A stretch of DNA of 64,000 bases from Ascoidea asiatica (Eukaryota > Ascomycota > Saccharomycetes > Ascoideales > Ascoideaceae), in NCBI GenBank assembly GCA_001600695.1, contig BCKQ01000001.1:2136722-2200721 (forward strand). Direction: 5' to 3'. How positions within the stretch are numbered: position 1 is the first letter of the stretch; the number at the start of each line of letters is the position of its first letter. The translations under genes and the position numbers were made by a program. The notes beneath the pieces were generated by a model. It saw only the letters and a list, made by a program, of their open reading frames with translations, was not told where the DNA came from and ran no database searches. Shown here piece by piece: positions 52,963 through 63,818 of this stretch.

Positions 52963-55900
52963 ATGGAAGTTGATAATCTATTATCAAATAATTTAAATTT
53001 AAATTTAAATTATCATTCAACTTCAAATTCAACTACTACTAGTAGTAATAATAACAATAATGCTGCTTCAAATAATGAGAAGATTAAATTTTCAAATGCG
53101 AATAAATTAAATACCTTTTATGGGGTATTTATACCAACTTCTTTGAATGTTTTATCCATTTTAATGTTTCTTAGATTTGGTTTTATAATTGGTCAATTAG
53201 GTATATTATTATCAATTTTAACTTTAATTATATGTTATTCAATAAATTTATTAACAACAATGTCTGTATCTGCGATTGCAACTAATGGTATTGTAAGAAC
53301 TGGTGGCGCTTATTATATGATCTCAAGATCTTTAGGTCCAGAATTTGGTGGTTCAATTGGTTTAGTTTTTTATATTGGTCAAATTTTAAATTCTTCTTTG
53401 AATGTTTTAGGTTTAATTGAACCAATTTTAAATAATTTTGGTAATTTAAATGGTAATTATTCTAAAATTTTACCAGAATCTGATTTTTTTCAAAAAATTT
53501 ATTCATCTTTAATTTTATTAATTTGTACAATTATAAGTTCATTTGGTGGTAAATTAATCTCAACAACTGGTTCTATTTTTTTTATACTTTTAATGATTTC
53601 AAATATTTCAATTCCAATTTCAATTTTTTTTGTTAAACCATTTTTTATACCAAATTTAAATTCTTTTTATTCTGGTCCAAATTGGTTAAATTTTAAAAAT
53701 AATTTATTTCCAAATTTTACAATTGGTGCTGCAGGTTCTCAAATGGAAAGTAAAGAAACTTTTAATGATATTTTTGGAATATTTTTTCCTGCAACTGCTG
53801 GAATTTTAGCAGGTTCAAGTATGTCAGGTTCTTTAAAAAATCCTTCAATTTCAATACCAAATGGTACTTTATGGGGTTTATTATTATCTTTTTCAACTTA
53901 TTTAATTATTATTATTTCAATTGGTATTTCAATTCCAAGAGATTTATTATATAAAGATATTCAAGTTATTCAAACAATTAATTTATCTAAAATTATTATA
54001 ATTATTGGTGAATTTTCAACTTCTTTATTTTCGGTAATTTGCGGTATAATTGGTTCGGCTTCAATTCTTGAAGCAATCGCAAATGATGAAATTTTACCAG
54101 GTTTAAAAATTTTTAAAACAAATAAATTTAATTTAACTCCATTATCTTCAATTTTATTAACTTGGTTAATAACTCAATTTTTTTTATTTTTTAATATTAA
54201 TCAAATTGCAACTTTTATTACTATGGCTTTTTTAATCACTTTTATAGTTATAAATTTAGCTTGTTTACTTTTAAAAATTTCTTCTGCTCCTAATTTTAGA
54301 CCAAGTTTTAAATTTTTTAATGCTGGTACTGCTTTATTTGGTTGTATTTCAAATATAATTGCAATGTTTATTGTCGATGGAATTTCTGCCGCTATTGTTT
54401 ATATTCTAATGTTAATTTTATTTTTATTAATTCATTATACTTCTCCACCTAAATCTTGGGGTGATGTTTCTCAATCTTTAATCTATCATCAATTAAGAAA
54501 ATATTTATTAAAATTAAAACAAAATAATGTTAAATATTGGAGACCTCAGATTTTGCTTTTAGTTGATAATCCGAGAACTGCTTGGAATTTAATTCAATTT
54601 TGTAATAATTTAAAAAAAGGTGGTTTATATATCTTAGGTCATGTATCTGTAATGAATAATAATTTTAATTCAATTAATTATCAATCTAATTTTTTGAGAA
54701 ATTATTTAAAACAAAAAACTGCCTGGTCAAAATTAACTGATTTAATGAATCTTAAAGCTTTTATTCAAATTAATATTGATGATTCTGTTTCTTGGGGGGT
54801 TAGAAATATTTTTGCAAGTTCAGGTTTAGGTGGTATGAAACCAAATATTGTTGTACTTGGTTTTTATGATATTAATAATAATAGTTATAATACTGTAAAA
54901 AAACCTTTTATTAATAAAACTAGTTTAAATGATAGAGAAAGAATTAAAAATGGATTTTTAAAACAAGTTAATATTGATATTGAAGAATTACCAACTGACA
55001 AATTTTGTTTAAAAGAAGAAAAAAATTCGAAAATTGATATGAAACAATGGGTTCAAATTATTGAAGATTTAGTTTTAATGAATGGTACAATTGCAATTGC
55101 AAAAGGTTTTCCAAGACTTATTTTTCCAAAAGATAATATAAAAATTTCAAATAATTTAAAATCTTATATTGATTTATATCCAATTCAAATGTCCGCAAAG
55201 ATTTCAAATAAAAATGGTTCAACTTCTTTGACAACAAATTTTGATACATATTCATTAATTTTACAATTAGGTGCAATTTTACATACAGTACCAAAATGGA
55301 AAAAAACTCATAAATTAAGAATAATTTTATTTGTTGAAAACAATGATGATATAATCGAAGAAAAAAAAAGAATTTCATCATTATTAACAATTTTGAGAAT
55401 TAGAGCAGAAATTATTATTTTATGTTTTGATTCAAAAAAATTTTTAGTTTATAATTATATTTGTAAAGGAAATTGTAATAATAAAAAAATTATTGAAAAA
55501 GTTAATTCCAAACTTTCTGAAGATGAATGGTGGAATAAATTAATTGATATTAGAAAAAATGATAAATTAAATAATAGGAAATTAAATAATAATGTCAAAT
55601 TTGAAAACTTATTAAATAAAAATAAAAATTTAAATAAAGATAATTTCAATTTAATTTCAAGAAGTAATACAACAAATTTTTTCAAAAAAGATAGAAAAAT
55701 GAGTTTACCAAATTTTGAAAAAATGGGTGTTAAATTTAATATGATTAGTAATAAAATTTTGAACTCAAATATTGTTAATGCAATTTACTCAGATTCTGAA
55801 GATAGTGAAGAAAGTGATAGTAATGAATCTATAAGTATTTATGACAGTGATTCGTCAATTGATAGTAAATCAATAATCAGAAGAAGTAAAACTATGGTTG

Positions 55901-56796
55901 ATAATAATCATAATCATAATCAAATTAGAAGAAAACAAACTGGAATGACTTCTGGAATATCATCAGGAACTCCATTAAACTCAAGTTTTCAATTAAAACA
56001 TAAAAGAAGTTCAAATGATTTTAAAAATTCATATGAAAATTTTCGAAATAAAAATTTAAACTTTGAAAATAAAAGGACAGTAAATGAAAGTACAAGTCTT
56101 AAATTACCAATAAATTATTCAAGAGAAAATAGTATTCATTCTTTCACAGGATCTTTTAGAAAAAGTGGTAAATCAAATTTCTCATCAGAAGCAATACCTG
56201 ATTCTCTTGTTATTGAAGATGCAAAAGGAGATGAACCATCGGTTATGTTTGCGAATAATGAAAGTAATAAATCTATAAGAACAAAAAACAAAAGTAATTG
56301 TAAAAATAATAAAAATTGTAAGAATAACATCAGTGATAAACAAGCATTAGATGGTTATGATAGTAATAAAAATGAACAAATTAGAATAAATAATGAAGAT
56401 AATAAAGAAAGCGAAAGTATTAAAGATACCAAGGATAAACGAAATGAGGAAAATGTTAATGTTGAAGATGAAGATGATAATGATTATGATTATGAACAAG
56501 AAGAAAATGAAGGGGAAAATGAAAATGAGGATGATGATGAAAAACTTGATATAAACGATTTATCATTCAATGATTTACCTGGAAGTGCTCAACATTTAAT
56601 TTTAAATGAACTTATGAGAGTTACATCTACTAATACGTCGGTTATATTTTCAACATTACCAGTTCCAAGAATTGGAATGCATAGAGATGAAAAAGAATGT
56701 AAAAATTATATTAATTCATTAGATATTTGGTTTGAAAATTTACCACCAGTTTTTTTAGTCAATTCAAGAACAATCACAGTCACGACAGCTTTATAG
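52963..56796 (+). CDS. VHC1: Cation-chloride cotransporter, Vhc1-type (paralogue A)
   Basis: 1277 residues. The transporter core begins at about residue 45 with [24 protein letters not shown], continues through [68 protein letters not shown], and ends near 500 ([18 protein letters not shown]). Twelve membrane segments are expected. The C-terminal cytosolic domain (about 505-900) keeps [39 protein letters not shown] and [17 protein letters not shown], typical of the SLC12 family. After a long acidic/Asn-rich linker, a final block (about 1190-1277) holds [20 protein letters not shown] and ends TVTTAL. S. cerevisiae Vhc1 is a vacuolar K-Cl cotransporter affecting osmoregulation and vacuole morphology. 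A close copy follows 617 bp downstream in the same orientation. Confidence 0.92.
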   Translation: MEVDNLLSNNLNLNLNYHSTSNSTTTSSNNNNNAASNNEKIKFSNANKLNTFYGVFIPTSLNVLSILMFLRFGFIIGQLGILLSILTLIICYSINLLTTMSVSAIATNGIVRTGGAYYMISRSLGPEFGGSIGLVFYIGQILNSSLNVLGLIEPILNNFGNLNGNYSKILPESDFFQKIYSSLILLICTIISSFGGKLISTTGSIFFILLMISNISIPISIFFVKPFFIPNLNSFYSGPNWLNFKNNLFPNFTIGAAGSQMESKETFNDIFGIFFPATAGILAGSSMSGSLKNPSISIPNGTLWGLLLSFSTYLIIIISIGISIPRDLLYKDIQVIQTINLSKIIIIIGEFSTSLFSVICGIIGSASILEAIANDEILPGLKIFKTNKFNLTPLSSILLTWLITQFFLFFNINQIATFITMAFLITFIVINLACLLLKISSAPNFRPSFKFFNAGTALFGCISNIIAMFIVDGISAAIVYILMLILFLLIHYTSPPKSWGDVSQSLIYHQLRKYLLKLKQNNVKYWRPQILLLVDNPRTAWNLIQFCNNLKKGGLYILGHVSVMNNNFNSINYQSNFLRNYLKQKTAWSKLTDLMNLKAFIQINIDDSVSWGVRNIFASSGLGGMKPNIVVLGFYDINNNSYNTVKKPFINKTSLNDRERIKNGFLKQVNIDIEELPTDKFCLKEEKNSKIDMKQWVQIIEDLVLMNGTIAIAKGFPRLIFPKDNIKISNNLKSYIDLYPIQMSAKISNKNGSTSLTTNFDTYSLILQLGAILHTVPKWKKTHKLRIILFVENNDDIIEEKKRISSLLTILRIRAEIIILCFDSKKFLVYNYICKGNCNNKKIIEKVNSKLSEDEWWNKLIDIRKNDKLNNRKLNNNVKFENLLNKNKNLNKDNFNLISRSNTTNFFKKDRKMSLPNFEKMGVKFNMISNKILNSNIVNAIYSDSEDSEESDSNESISIYDSDSSIDSKSIIRRSKTMVDNNHNHNQIRRKQTGMTSGISSGTPLNSSFQLKHKRSSNDFKNSYENFRNKNLNFENKRTVNESTSLKLPINYSRENSIHSFTGSFRKSGKSNFSSEAIPDSLVIEDAKGDEPSVMFANNESNKSIRTKNKSNCKNNKNCKNNISDKQALDGYDSNKNEQIRINNEDNKESESIKDTKDKRNEENVNVEDEDDNDYDYEQEENEGENENEDDDEKLDINDLSFNDLPGSAQHLILNELMRVTSTNTSVIFSTLPVPRIGMHRDEKECKNYINSLDIWFENLPPVFLVNSRTITVTTAL

Positions 56797-57413
56797 ATTC
56801 AATTGATAAAGCATTTTATAGATTTATTTTTTATGTTTTTTCTTCTTTGAGCTATTTTTTTTATACTTTTTGTTTAATTTTGTTGGTAATTGACATTTGT
56901 TAAAAAATAGTCTACTGATTTGTAAACAGAGACCAGGATATTGGGTGTCGTTTAGTGTTTATTATGACGACACGCAGGTTCCTTCAACAATACGTCGAGA
57001 CCTCCTTTTGGCTGAAGCAAGAAAATGGTTACGCTAATGATAATGATAGTAACCTTACCGGTAATAAAAAAGAAAACAAGCTCATTTTTAGATCATAACA
57101 AGATGAAATAAATAAATAATAAATAAAGGTCTATTTTGAAACAGAATGTCAGCGCTCGGGAGATAAGAACGCAGGAGGGCTTCTTAGATTCAATACAATA
57201 AATCAATAAATACACCTGTTTTGTTTCATATTCTTTTCTGATTCTTTTAATGATCGATTCTTTTATTCAATCTTTTTTTTATTCTTTTATTATTAGAAAA
57301 TCAATCTAAGAAGGAACTCTCTATAGAAGAGATAGTAAAACAATTAAATATCTAATTAATTATTCATCTAGATAACATATATATATTTCATTTTTTTTCA
57401 TTTTTTTCTTTCA
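56797..57413. promoter_or_regulatory. Spacer between the two VHC1 paralogues
   Basis: Holds the terminator of copy A and promoter of copy B. A GC-richer block at about 56935-57190 has GTGTCGT/ACGACAC (near 56945-56973) and GGTTAC/GTAACC (near 57027-57054) inverted repeats, and the palindrome TTACCGGTAA (57055-57064). I do not see the AGCCCTAA/CACATG module of copy A, so the two genes probably have different control. Confidence 0.5.
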
Positions 57414-60400
57414 ATGGGCGCTACAAATCAATCTCACATTAATAGTGAAATTACCCATAACTTACTAAGCGCAAGCTCAAATTCTCAAAGCTATGGTTCA
57501 ATAAATGATTTTTCCCTTAGTAAAAGAAGAACAAATTCTCAGATAAATAATTCTCCTCATGTTGAGAATTTTTCAGGCTCTCCAATGTCTGTCTTAAGAA
57601 CTGATACATCTTCAAATAGAAATATTAATAATAGTCATGCCAATAATAGCAATAATAATCACATAGATAATATAAATAATTCTTCGAATAATGATAATTT
57701 AAAACCAAAATCAAGTAAACTAGGAACTTTTGATGGTGTATTTATACCAACTTCTTTAAATGTTTTATCAATTTTAATGTTCCTTAGATTTGGTTTTGTT
57801 GTGGGCCAATTAGGTATACTATTATCAGTTTTAACTTTAGTTTTATGTTATTCAATTAATTTGTTAACAACACTTTCAATTTCGGCAATTGCTACAAATG
57901 GTACTGTCAGAAAAGGTGGTGCTTATTATATGATTTCAAGATCTTTAGGTCCAGAATTTGGTGGTTCAATTGGTTTAGTTTTTTTTATTGGTCAAGTACT
58001 AAATTCTGCTTTGAATGTTGTGGGTTTAGTTGAAGCTTTATCTAGTAATTTTGGTGAAACAAAAGGTGCTTTATTTCAATTATTTCCTGATAATTATTGG
58101 TACAAATTTTTTTATTCAACATTAATTTTATTATTATCAACAATTTTCAGTGCCATTGGTTCAAATTTAGTTTCAAAAGCAGGTTCTGTTTTTTTCACTT
58201 TATTAATAATTTCAACAGTTTCAATACCATTTTCAACATTGATTGTTAAACCATTTGAATTTCCGGAATTTAATTTAACTTATTTTGGTCCATCTTGGAA
58301 AACTTTTAACAAAAATTTATTTCCAAATTTTACAATTGGTGCTGCTGGTTCTCAAATAGACGGTAAAGAAACCTTTAATGATATTTTTGGAATTTTTTTT
58401 CCTGCAACTGCTGGAATTATGGCCGGTGCAAGTATGTCTGGGTCTTTGAGAAAACCATCAAAATCAATTTCAAAAGGTACTTTATGGGGTTTATTAGTAA
58501 CTTTTTTTTGTTATCTATTAGTAATTATTTCTTTAGGTATTTCAATTCCAAGAAATTTATTGTATAAAGACATTCAGATAATTCAAGATGTTAATATTTC
58601 TGGTTCTTTTATAATAATGGGTGAATTGTCTGCTTCTTTATTTTCAGTAATTTGTGGTGTAGTTAGTGCTTCGAATATCTTAGAGGCTATTGCATCTGAT
58701 GAAATTATACCTGGTTTAAATATTTTTGCTGCAAAAGGTGCTGAAGTTTCTTTTGCAGCAATTTTTATTTCTTGGCTTTTATCTCAATTATGCTTATTTT
58801 CTGATGTTAATCAAATTGCAACTTTTATCACAATGGCTTTTTTAATTACATTTATTGTTACAAATTTGGCTTGTTTTCTTTTGAGAATTTCTTCTGCTCC
58901 AAATTTTAGGCCAAGTTTTAGATATTTTAGTGCTGGAACCGCATTACTAGGTGCGATTGTTGGTATAATTGCAATGTTTATTGTTGATCCATTTGCTGCT
59001 TCAATGGTATTTATTTTCATGGTAATGTTATTTTTATTAATTCATTATACTTGTCCTCCAAAATCTTGGGGTGATGTATCCCAATCTTTAATCTATCATC
59101 AAGTTAGAAAATATTTACTAAGATTGAGACAAGATAATGTTAAATATTGGAGACCCCAAATTTTACTTCTAGTTGACAATCCAAGAACTGCTTGGAATCT
59201 TATGGAATTTTGTAATAGTTTGAAAAAAGGTGGATTATATATCTTAGGTCATGTAATGTTAATGGGAAAGGATAATAATTCAACAGATTTTGAAGATAAT
59301 TTTTTTAAGGAACATTTAAAACAAAAAACTTCATGGGTTCAATTAAGAGATCTGATGAATATTAAAGCTTTTGTTCAAGTAAGTTTCGGTCCTGATATTG
59401 TTTGGGGTGTAAGAAATGTTTTTGCAGGTTCTGGATTAGGTGGAATGAAACCAAATATTGTCGTTCTTGGTTTTTATAACTCAAAAGCTCATAGAATGAT
59501 GATGGAGGCTAAATCACTCAATGATAACAGAATTGTTAGTGATTCTTCTGGTCAAGTTAGATTAAATATTGAATCTTTACCAACTGATGTTTGTAGAAAT
59601 GAAGAAAAAATTTCAATTCAAGAATATGTTCATATAATTGAAGATTTAACTTTAATGAAAGCAAATGTTGCTGTTGCTATTGGTTTTGATAAATTGAATA
59701 CTCCTTTCAATACCTCCTTTGAAGTTTTCGAAAATAGAAAACAAGTTATTGATTTATATCCAATTCAAATGTCTGCAGAAATTGATAATGATAATGGAGA
59801 TAAAACAGCTCTTAGTTCAAATTTTGATACTTATACATTAATTTTACAATTAGGTGCAATTTTAACTACAGTTCCAAACTGGAAAAAAACTCATAAACTA
59901 AGAGTAATTGCATTTGTTGAATCATTTATTGAAGTTGAAGAAGAGAAGAAAAGAATTTCTACATTATTAACAATTTTAAGAATTAGAGCAGAAATTGTGG
60001 TTCTTTGTTTCAAATCTAATAACTATGATATTTATAATTGTATTTGTAAAGGAAATCATGAAGATAAAAAAATTGTTGAGAAAGTTGATAGCAAATTAAA
60101 AGGTGATGAATGGTGGAAAACTTTGAAAGAATTAAGAAATCCTACCATTCCAGAGAATAATCCTGAAGAAATTCAAGAAGTTTTACCTAAGCAAGCTGTT
60201 ATTCATGATAATAATTTATTTAATAAAAGTAGAAAATTTGGTCTTTCAAGTTTACAAAAATTAGGTATTATATTCAATATGAGAACAAATAAAATTACCA
60301 ATTCTGATATAGTTCATGCGGTTGAATCAGATTCTGAGGATGAAGGATATGATGATGAATTTAGTTATGAAAGTGATGTTTCAGATATTCATTCAATTCA

Positions 60401-61484
60401 TAGTAGAAATTCGGTTAAAAGAAGAAGAACTGTTAAAGATAATAATCATAATGTCAAATCTAATTTCACCAATAACAGTATTGGTATCAATTATAACAAC
60501 AATAATAATATTAATAATAATAGAAATGTATCTATTTATTATCCACCAAAGATAATTTTTCCTAATTCAGATCTCAGAAATATGTTTAAAAGATCACCAT
60601 CATATTCTAAAGTTCCAACACAAAGTTCATTCGAGGGATTACAAGTATTACAAGCACCACCTCCAATATTATCACGAGAAAATAGTTATCAATCATTTGT
60701 TGGATCACTTAGAAAAAGTGGTAGACCAAATTTTTCATCACAAGCAATGCCAAAATCTCAAGTTGTTGAAGAAGCTAGTGGAAATGAACCAACAATTTTA
60801 TTTGTTAGAGATGATAATGAATCAATTAGAGCTCCAAGTATTAGATCTGTTAAAAAAAGATGTAGTCAAAGAGATTCTAATATTTTATCTTCACCACCGG
60901 ATGTTAAAGTAATAAATAATCAACTGTGTTCACCAAAAAAAAATGATAATTTTGATGAGGAACATATTACTTTAAGTATTGATGGTAATGTTAATGTTAA
61001 TGCTAATAGTAATAGCAATAGTATCACAAATAATAATATTGATACTATTGGAAGATCAAATGAATTTGGAATTAATAATACGATTAATGAAGAATCAGAA
61101 TATAGTACAATGAATAGCAAAAAATGTTTAAATATAATTGGAAATGAAAGTGGAACTGCAACTTCAAGTGGTGAAATAAGAGTTGGAGAAGAAGATGAAG
61201 AAAGGATTGAAAAAGAAGGAGAAAATGAAGATATTGATATAAATGACTTATCATTTAATGATTTACCAGGTATTGCTCAGCATTTGATTTTAAATGAATT
61301 GATGCTAAAAACTTCAAAGGAATCCTCAGTTATTTTTTCTACATTACCAATACCAATAATTGGTACACATAAAAAAGAAAAAGATTGTATTGAATATATT
61401 AATACACTTGAAATCTGGTGTGATAAATTACCACCCATATTATTAATAAATTCCAAGACTATGACAGTTACTACAGCATTATAG
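57414..61484 (+). CDS. VHC1: Cation-chloride cotransporter, Vhc1-type (paralogue B)
   Basis: 1356 residues, similar along its whole length to the upstream copy. Shared signatures: [20 protein letters not shown] (about 105-124), [95 protein letters not shown], and the terminal block [20 protein letters not shown] ... TVTTAL. Differences: the N-terminal cytosolic tail is about 60 residues longer, membrane segments carry Ala/Val replacements for Ile/Ser, and the linker between the C-terminal domain and the final block differs almost completely. Both copies are intact, so duplication was followed by sequence divergence without loss. Likely a vacuolar or endomembrane K-Cl cotransporter; whether substrate or location now differs is unknown. 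One CTG codon here aligns with TTA in copy A. Confidence 0.92.
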   Translation: MGATNQSHINSEITHNLLSASSNSQSYGSINDFSLSKRRTNSQINNSPHVENFSGSPMSVLRTDTSSNRNINNSHANNSNNNHIDNINNSSNNDNLKPKSSKLGTFDGVFIPTSLNVLSILMFLRFGFVVGQLGILLSVLTLVLCYSINLLTTLSISAIATNGTVRKGGAYYMISRSLGPEFGGSIGLVFFIGQVLNSALNVVGLVEALSSNFGETKGALFQLFPDNYWYKFFYSTLILLLSTIFSAIGSNLVSKAGSVFFTLLIISTVSIPFSTLIVKPFEFPEFNLTYFGPSWKTFNKNLFPNFTIGAAGSQIDGKETFNDIFGIFFPATAGIMAGASMSGSLRKPSKSISKGTLWGLLVTFFCYLLVIISLGISIPRNLLYKDIQIIQDVNISGSFIIMGELSASLFSVICGVVSASNILEAIASDEIIPGLNIFAAKGAEVSFAAIFISWLLSQLCLFSDVNQIATFITMAFLITFIVTNLACFLLRISSAPNFRPSFRYFSAGTALLGAIVGIIAMFIVDPFAASMVFIFMVMLFLLIHYTCPPKSWGDVSQSLIYHQVRKYLLRLRQDNVKYWRPQILLLVDNPRTAWNLMEFCNSLKKGGLYILGHVMLMGKDNNSTDFEDNFFKEHLKQKTSWVQLRDLMNIKAFVQVSFGPDIVWGVRNVFAGSGLGGMKPNIVVLGFYNSKAHRMMMEAKSLNDNRIVSDSSGQVRLNIESLPTDVCRNEEKISIQEYVHIIEDLTLMKANVAVAIGFDKLNTPFNTSFEVFENRKQVIDLYPIQMSAEIDNDNGDKTALSSNFDTYTLILQLGAILTTVPNWKKTHKLRVIAFVESFIEVEEEKKRISTLLTILRIRAEIVVLCFKSNNYDIYNCICKGNHEDKKIVEKVDSKLKGDEWWKTLKELRNPTIPENNPEEIQEVLPKQAVIHDNNLFNKSRKFGLSSLQKLGIIFNMRTNKITNSDIVHAVESDSEDEGYDDEFSYESDVSDIHSIHSRNSVKRRRTVKDNNHNVKSNFTNNSIGINYNNNNNINNNRNVSIYYPPKIIFPNSDLRNMFKRSPSYSKVPTQSSFEGLQVLQAPPPILSRENSYQSFVGSLRKSGRPNFSSQAMPKSQVVEEASGNEPTILFVRDDNESIRAPSIRSVKKRCSQRDSNILSSPPDVKVINNQLCSPKKNDNFDEEHITLSIDGNVNVNANSNSNSITNNNIDTIGRSNEFGINNTINEESEYSTMNSKKCLNIIGNESGTATSSGEIRVGEEDEERIEKEGENEDIDINDLSFNDLPGIAQHLILNELMLKTSKESSVIFSTLPIPIIGTHKKEKDCIEYINTLEIWCDKLPPILLINSKTMTVTTAL

Positions 61485-61886
61485 GTTAAAAGAAAAAGAG
61501 TGGAATATAATTTAATAGAATAGAATATAATCAAAAGAAGTATGCATTGTTTTTTTTTTAATTTTTTGTTTAGATTCTATTTTTAGTGGCTTTCTTATTT
61601 GTTATTTTGTTTATTGTTTTTGTTTGTTGTTTATTTGATTAGTTGTTTGGTTAGTTATTTAATAGTTTAGTAAATTGGTCAGTCATTAAGTTATTTATAC
61701 TTAGTTTTTAAATAATAATCATAATTGTTATTTTATTCAATTCTTTAATTTAAATTTAGTCATATAATATTTTTTTTATTTTGCATTTAAAATTCATTCA
61801 TATACAATATATAAGTTAAAAAGATATAGAAAAAATTGAATATATTATTTATTTTTTTTTTGTTTTTTTAGTTTCAATGATTAAAA
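61485..61886. other. Convergent 3' spacer between VHC1 paralogue B and FMP52
   Basis: T-rich sequence with TTGTTTG-like repeats near 61590-61660. No gene. Confidence 0.6.
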
Positions 61887-62630
61887 TTATTCTTTTATAC
61901 TTTTTAAAAGATTTTGTAAATCAGTTGCACTTAAAATTGTAACTTTTGGAGAACTATTTTCAATATTTGGAGAACTTAAATCAGTTAAATTATCTTGAAG
62001 ATATTTAATTGTTGCTTTTGCAATTTCATTACCATAAACTGGATAAGCGCCAAGTAAATTACCTAGATAAGTATTATGTAATTTTTCACCAATAGAAGCA
62101 GCAAGATGATTAAATAAACCTTTTGGTTTATCTCTTTCACCAATTAAAACTCCAGGTCTAATAATTATAGTATGATGAAATTTCAAATCAATTACACTTG
62201 AATCTAATTCACCTTTCATTTTTAAATATGGAAATTTTGAATCTTTATTTGCACCCATACTTGAAATTAAAATATAAATATTAATATTTTTTAAATTTTT
62301 ATTAATATTTTTAGCAAAATCTAAATTTAAATCATGATCAATTTTATATTGATTTTCAAAAGAACCTTCTGCACCTTTAGTTGTAGCTAAACCTGAAAAA
62401 AATATATTAATATTTTGATTTGATTGATTATTTAAATTTATAAAAATTTCATTCCATTTACTTGAATCTTTTTCAATTGTTATAGTTGATTTTTTTAATT
62501 CATTTTTAGTTTTAATTTCTCTACGAGCAACTGGATATAAATGAGAAAATAAAGCAGAATTATCAGCTTCTTCAAGAAAAGCTTTTCCAACTAAACCTGT
62601 TGCACCAACGATTATTGCTTTGAAAGACAT
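61887..62630 (-). CDS. FMP52: Fmp52-like NAD(P)-binding protein of the mitochondrial outer membrane
   Basis: 247 residues. A Rossmann-fold start MSFKAIIVGATGLVGKAFLEEA carries the dinucleotide motif GxTGxxG (9-14). ALFSHLYPVARREI, a central FFSGLATTKGAEGSFENQYKIDHDLN (about 78-103), ILISSMGANKDSKFPYLKMKGELD and IIRPGVLIGERDKPKG follow. These segments and the length match Fmp52 (S. cerevisiae 231 residues), a short-chain-dehydrogenase-like protein found on the mitochondrial outer membrane and related to human HTATIP2/TIP30. The substrate is unknown. The YxxxK pair of classical SDRs appears as YLKMK in the right place. The leader just upstream of the ATG is a TAA-type microsatellite. It is divergent from YRA1, sharing Tbf1/Cbf1-like sites. 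Confidence 0.9.
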   Translation of the reverse strand: MSFKAIIVGATGLVGKAFLEEADNSALFSHLYPVARREIKTKNELKKSTITIEKDSSKWNEIFINLNNQSNQNINIFFSGLATTKGAEGSFENQYKIDHDLNLDFAKNINKNLKNINIYILISSMGANKDSKFPYLKMKGELDSSVIDLKFHHTIIIRPGVLIGERDKPKGLFNHLAASIGEKLHNTYLGNLLGAYPVYGNEIAKATIKYLQDNLTDLSSPNIENSSPKVTILSATDLQNLLKSIKE

Positions 62631-62635
62631 TGTTA

Positions 62636-62638
<3 letters not shown>

Positions 62639-62668
<30 letters not shown>
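62639..62668. repeat. TTA trinucleotide repeat in the FMP52 leader
   Basis: About ten TTA triplets, read as (TAA)n on the transcribed strand, lie within 10-40 bases upstream of the FMP52 start codon. Their length could vary and alter the leader. Confidence 0.9.
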
Positions 62669-62669
<1 letters not shown>

Positions 62670-62908
62670 GCGTTAAGTCGATATCAAATTAGAATATATA
62701 AAACAAATCAATTGAGTTTAAATACTTTATCTCTTGATATCCAATCAGTTCATAAATTGATTTGATTGATAGACATTTCAGGAAGGGGCGACAATTGTTA
62801 CATTATTACAAATCTTCCCCAGAATCAGAAAGCATTGTTTAAACAATTTTTTATCAATCCTGCCGTGTTTCGGAACCAGCCAAATGGAACCATCCGAAAA
62901 ATCAACAG

Positions 62909-63011
62909 AGCCCTACTTCCAAGAAAGCCAAAACAACAACAACATGAGATAAGAGCCCTAATAAAGCAATCACATGACTAGATTGCACGCGTGATATACT
63001 TATCACATGAC
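62909..63011. promoter_or_regulatory. Tbf1-like plus Cbf1-like site module upstream of YRA1/FMP52
   Basis: AGCCCTAC at 62909-62916, AGCCCTAA at 62954-62961, TCACATGAC at 62970-62978 and again at 63003-63011, with CACGCGTG between. The stretch from AGAGCCCTAA to ATCACATGAC repeats the arrangement seen upstream of VHC1 copy A at 52624-52650. Confidence 0.5.
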
Positions 63012-63409
63012 TGTTGCTACTAGCCACGAAGATGATCTTTTACAGCCGCTAATTTCCCTTTTTGGTTATTTTTGCTTTATTTTCACCGCACGACTTTCCC
63101 AGCTGATTGAAATTTCCTTGCCACCGTTTGAAAAATTGCAGAGCCAGTTTCGTTTTCCTCTTTCTTTTACTGTTTTCAAATTGCAAATATTTCCTACTTT
63201 ACGTATTCTTCTTATTTATTAATCTCTTTCTATCTTTTCTCTTATTTAATCAATTGTTCAATCCATCAATTAATAAATACATTAGTATACTAGTTAATTA
63301 TTCAATTAATCAATTATCATAGATAAATCAATTACTGAAATACTGTTCAGATTACTATCTTATTTTTTGCTATTCTTTCATATCATCAATTAATTATTAT
63401 TTTTCAATC

Positions 63410-63818
63410 ATGTCTTCTTCAATGGATAAATCTTTAGATGAAATTATTTCTTCAAAACCAAAAAGACAATCTCATTTCAATAAAAAGAAATTAAATAATA
63501 ATAAAGTTGGCAAAAATTTACATTCAAATAAAAATCGTAAATCTATTCCAAAAAAAGTTAATGTATCTTTTAAAAATAATAAAGATTCAGTTATTGATGC
63601 TTCTTATGCTACAAAATGTGTTGTTTATGGTTTAGTATGTTAACTCATAATAAAAGTTATTAAATTAATTAACTTATTAAATTACTCAATATTATCTATC
63701 CTATTATTCTCTATATTTATTTAATATAGTATAACTATAGTATATTAATCTTTACTAACATTATCCTTTTCTTCTGTTTCCCTTATAGCCAAGAGATATT
63801 AAACAAGATGCAATTAAA
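63410..63818 (+). CDS. YRA1: mRNA export adaptor Yra1 (REF/ALY), 5' part only
   Basis: Visible coding exons are 63410-63634 (75 codons) and 63789-63818 (10 codons); the rest lies beyond a second intron that leaves the window. Exon 1 starts MSSSMDKSLDEIISSKPKRQ, matching the N-terminal UAP56/Sub2-binding REF motif of S. cerevisiae Yra1 (MSANLDKSLDEIIGS), then a basic Asn/Lys/Arg-rich stretch. Its end joins exon 2 to read KCVVYGLPRDIKQDAIK, matching KVNVEGLPRDIKQDAVR at the start of the Yra1 RRM. Splicing is thus required to get the RRM. Without it, exon 1 runs into a stop at 63643. Yra1 loads mRNA with Mex67 during transcription. In S. cerevisiae its level is autoregulated through its unusual long intron, which lies at the position of intron 2 here. 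Yra2 is unlikely given this intron. Confidence 0.92.
63635..63788 (+). other. YRA1 intron 1
   Basis: 154 nt, GTATGT at 63635-63640, TACTAAC at 63753-63759, acceptor TATAG ending 63788. Phase 0. It lies ten codons upstream of the conserved intron position. Confidence 0.85.

Larger units (their letters stand above)
62631..63409. promoter_or_regulatory. Divergent promoter of FMP52 and YRA1
   Basis: A GC-richer stretch at about 62780-63150 carries the motif module listed separately. The open frame 62766-62981 starts at TTG and overlaps these sites, so it is not counted as a gene. From 63180 to 63409 the sequence is T-rich, then TCAAT/TTAAT-rich leader. Confidence 0.5.

Noticed and set aside
62766-62981. 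71-codon frame in the FMP52/YRA1 promoter
   Set aside because: TTG start, and it runs through the AGCCCTAA/CACATG site cluster.
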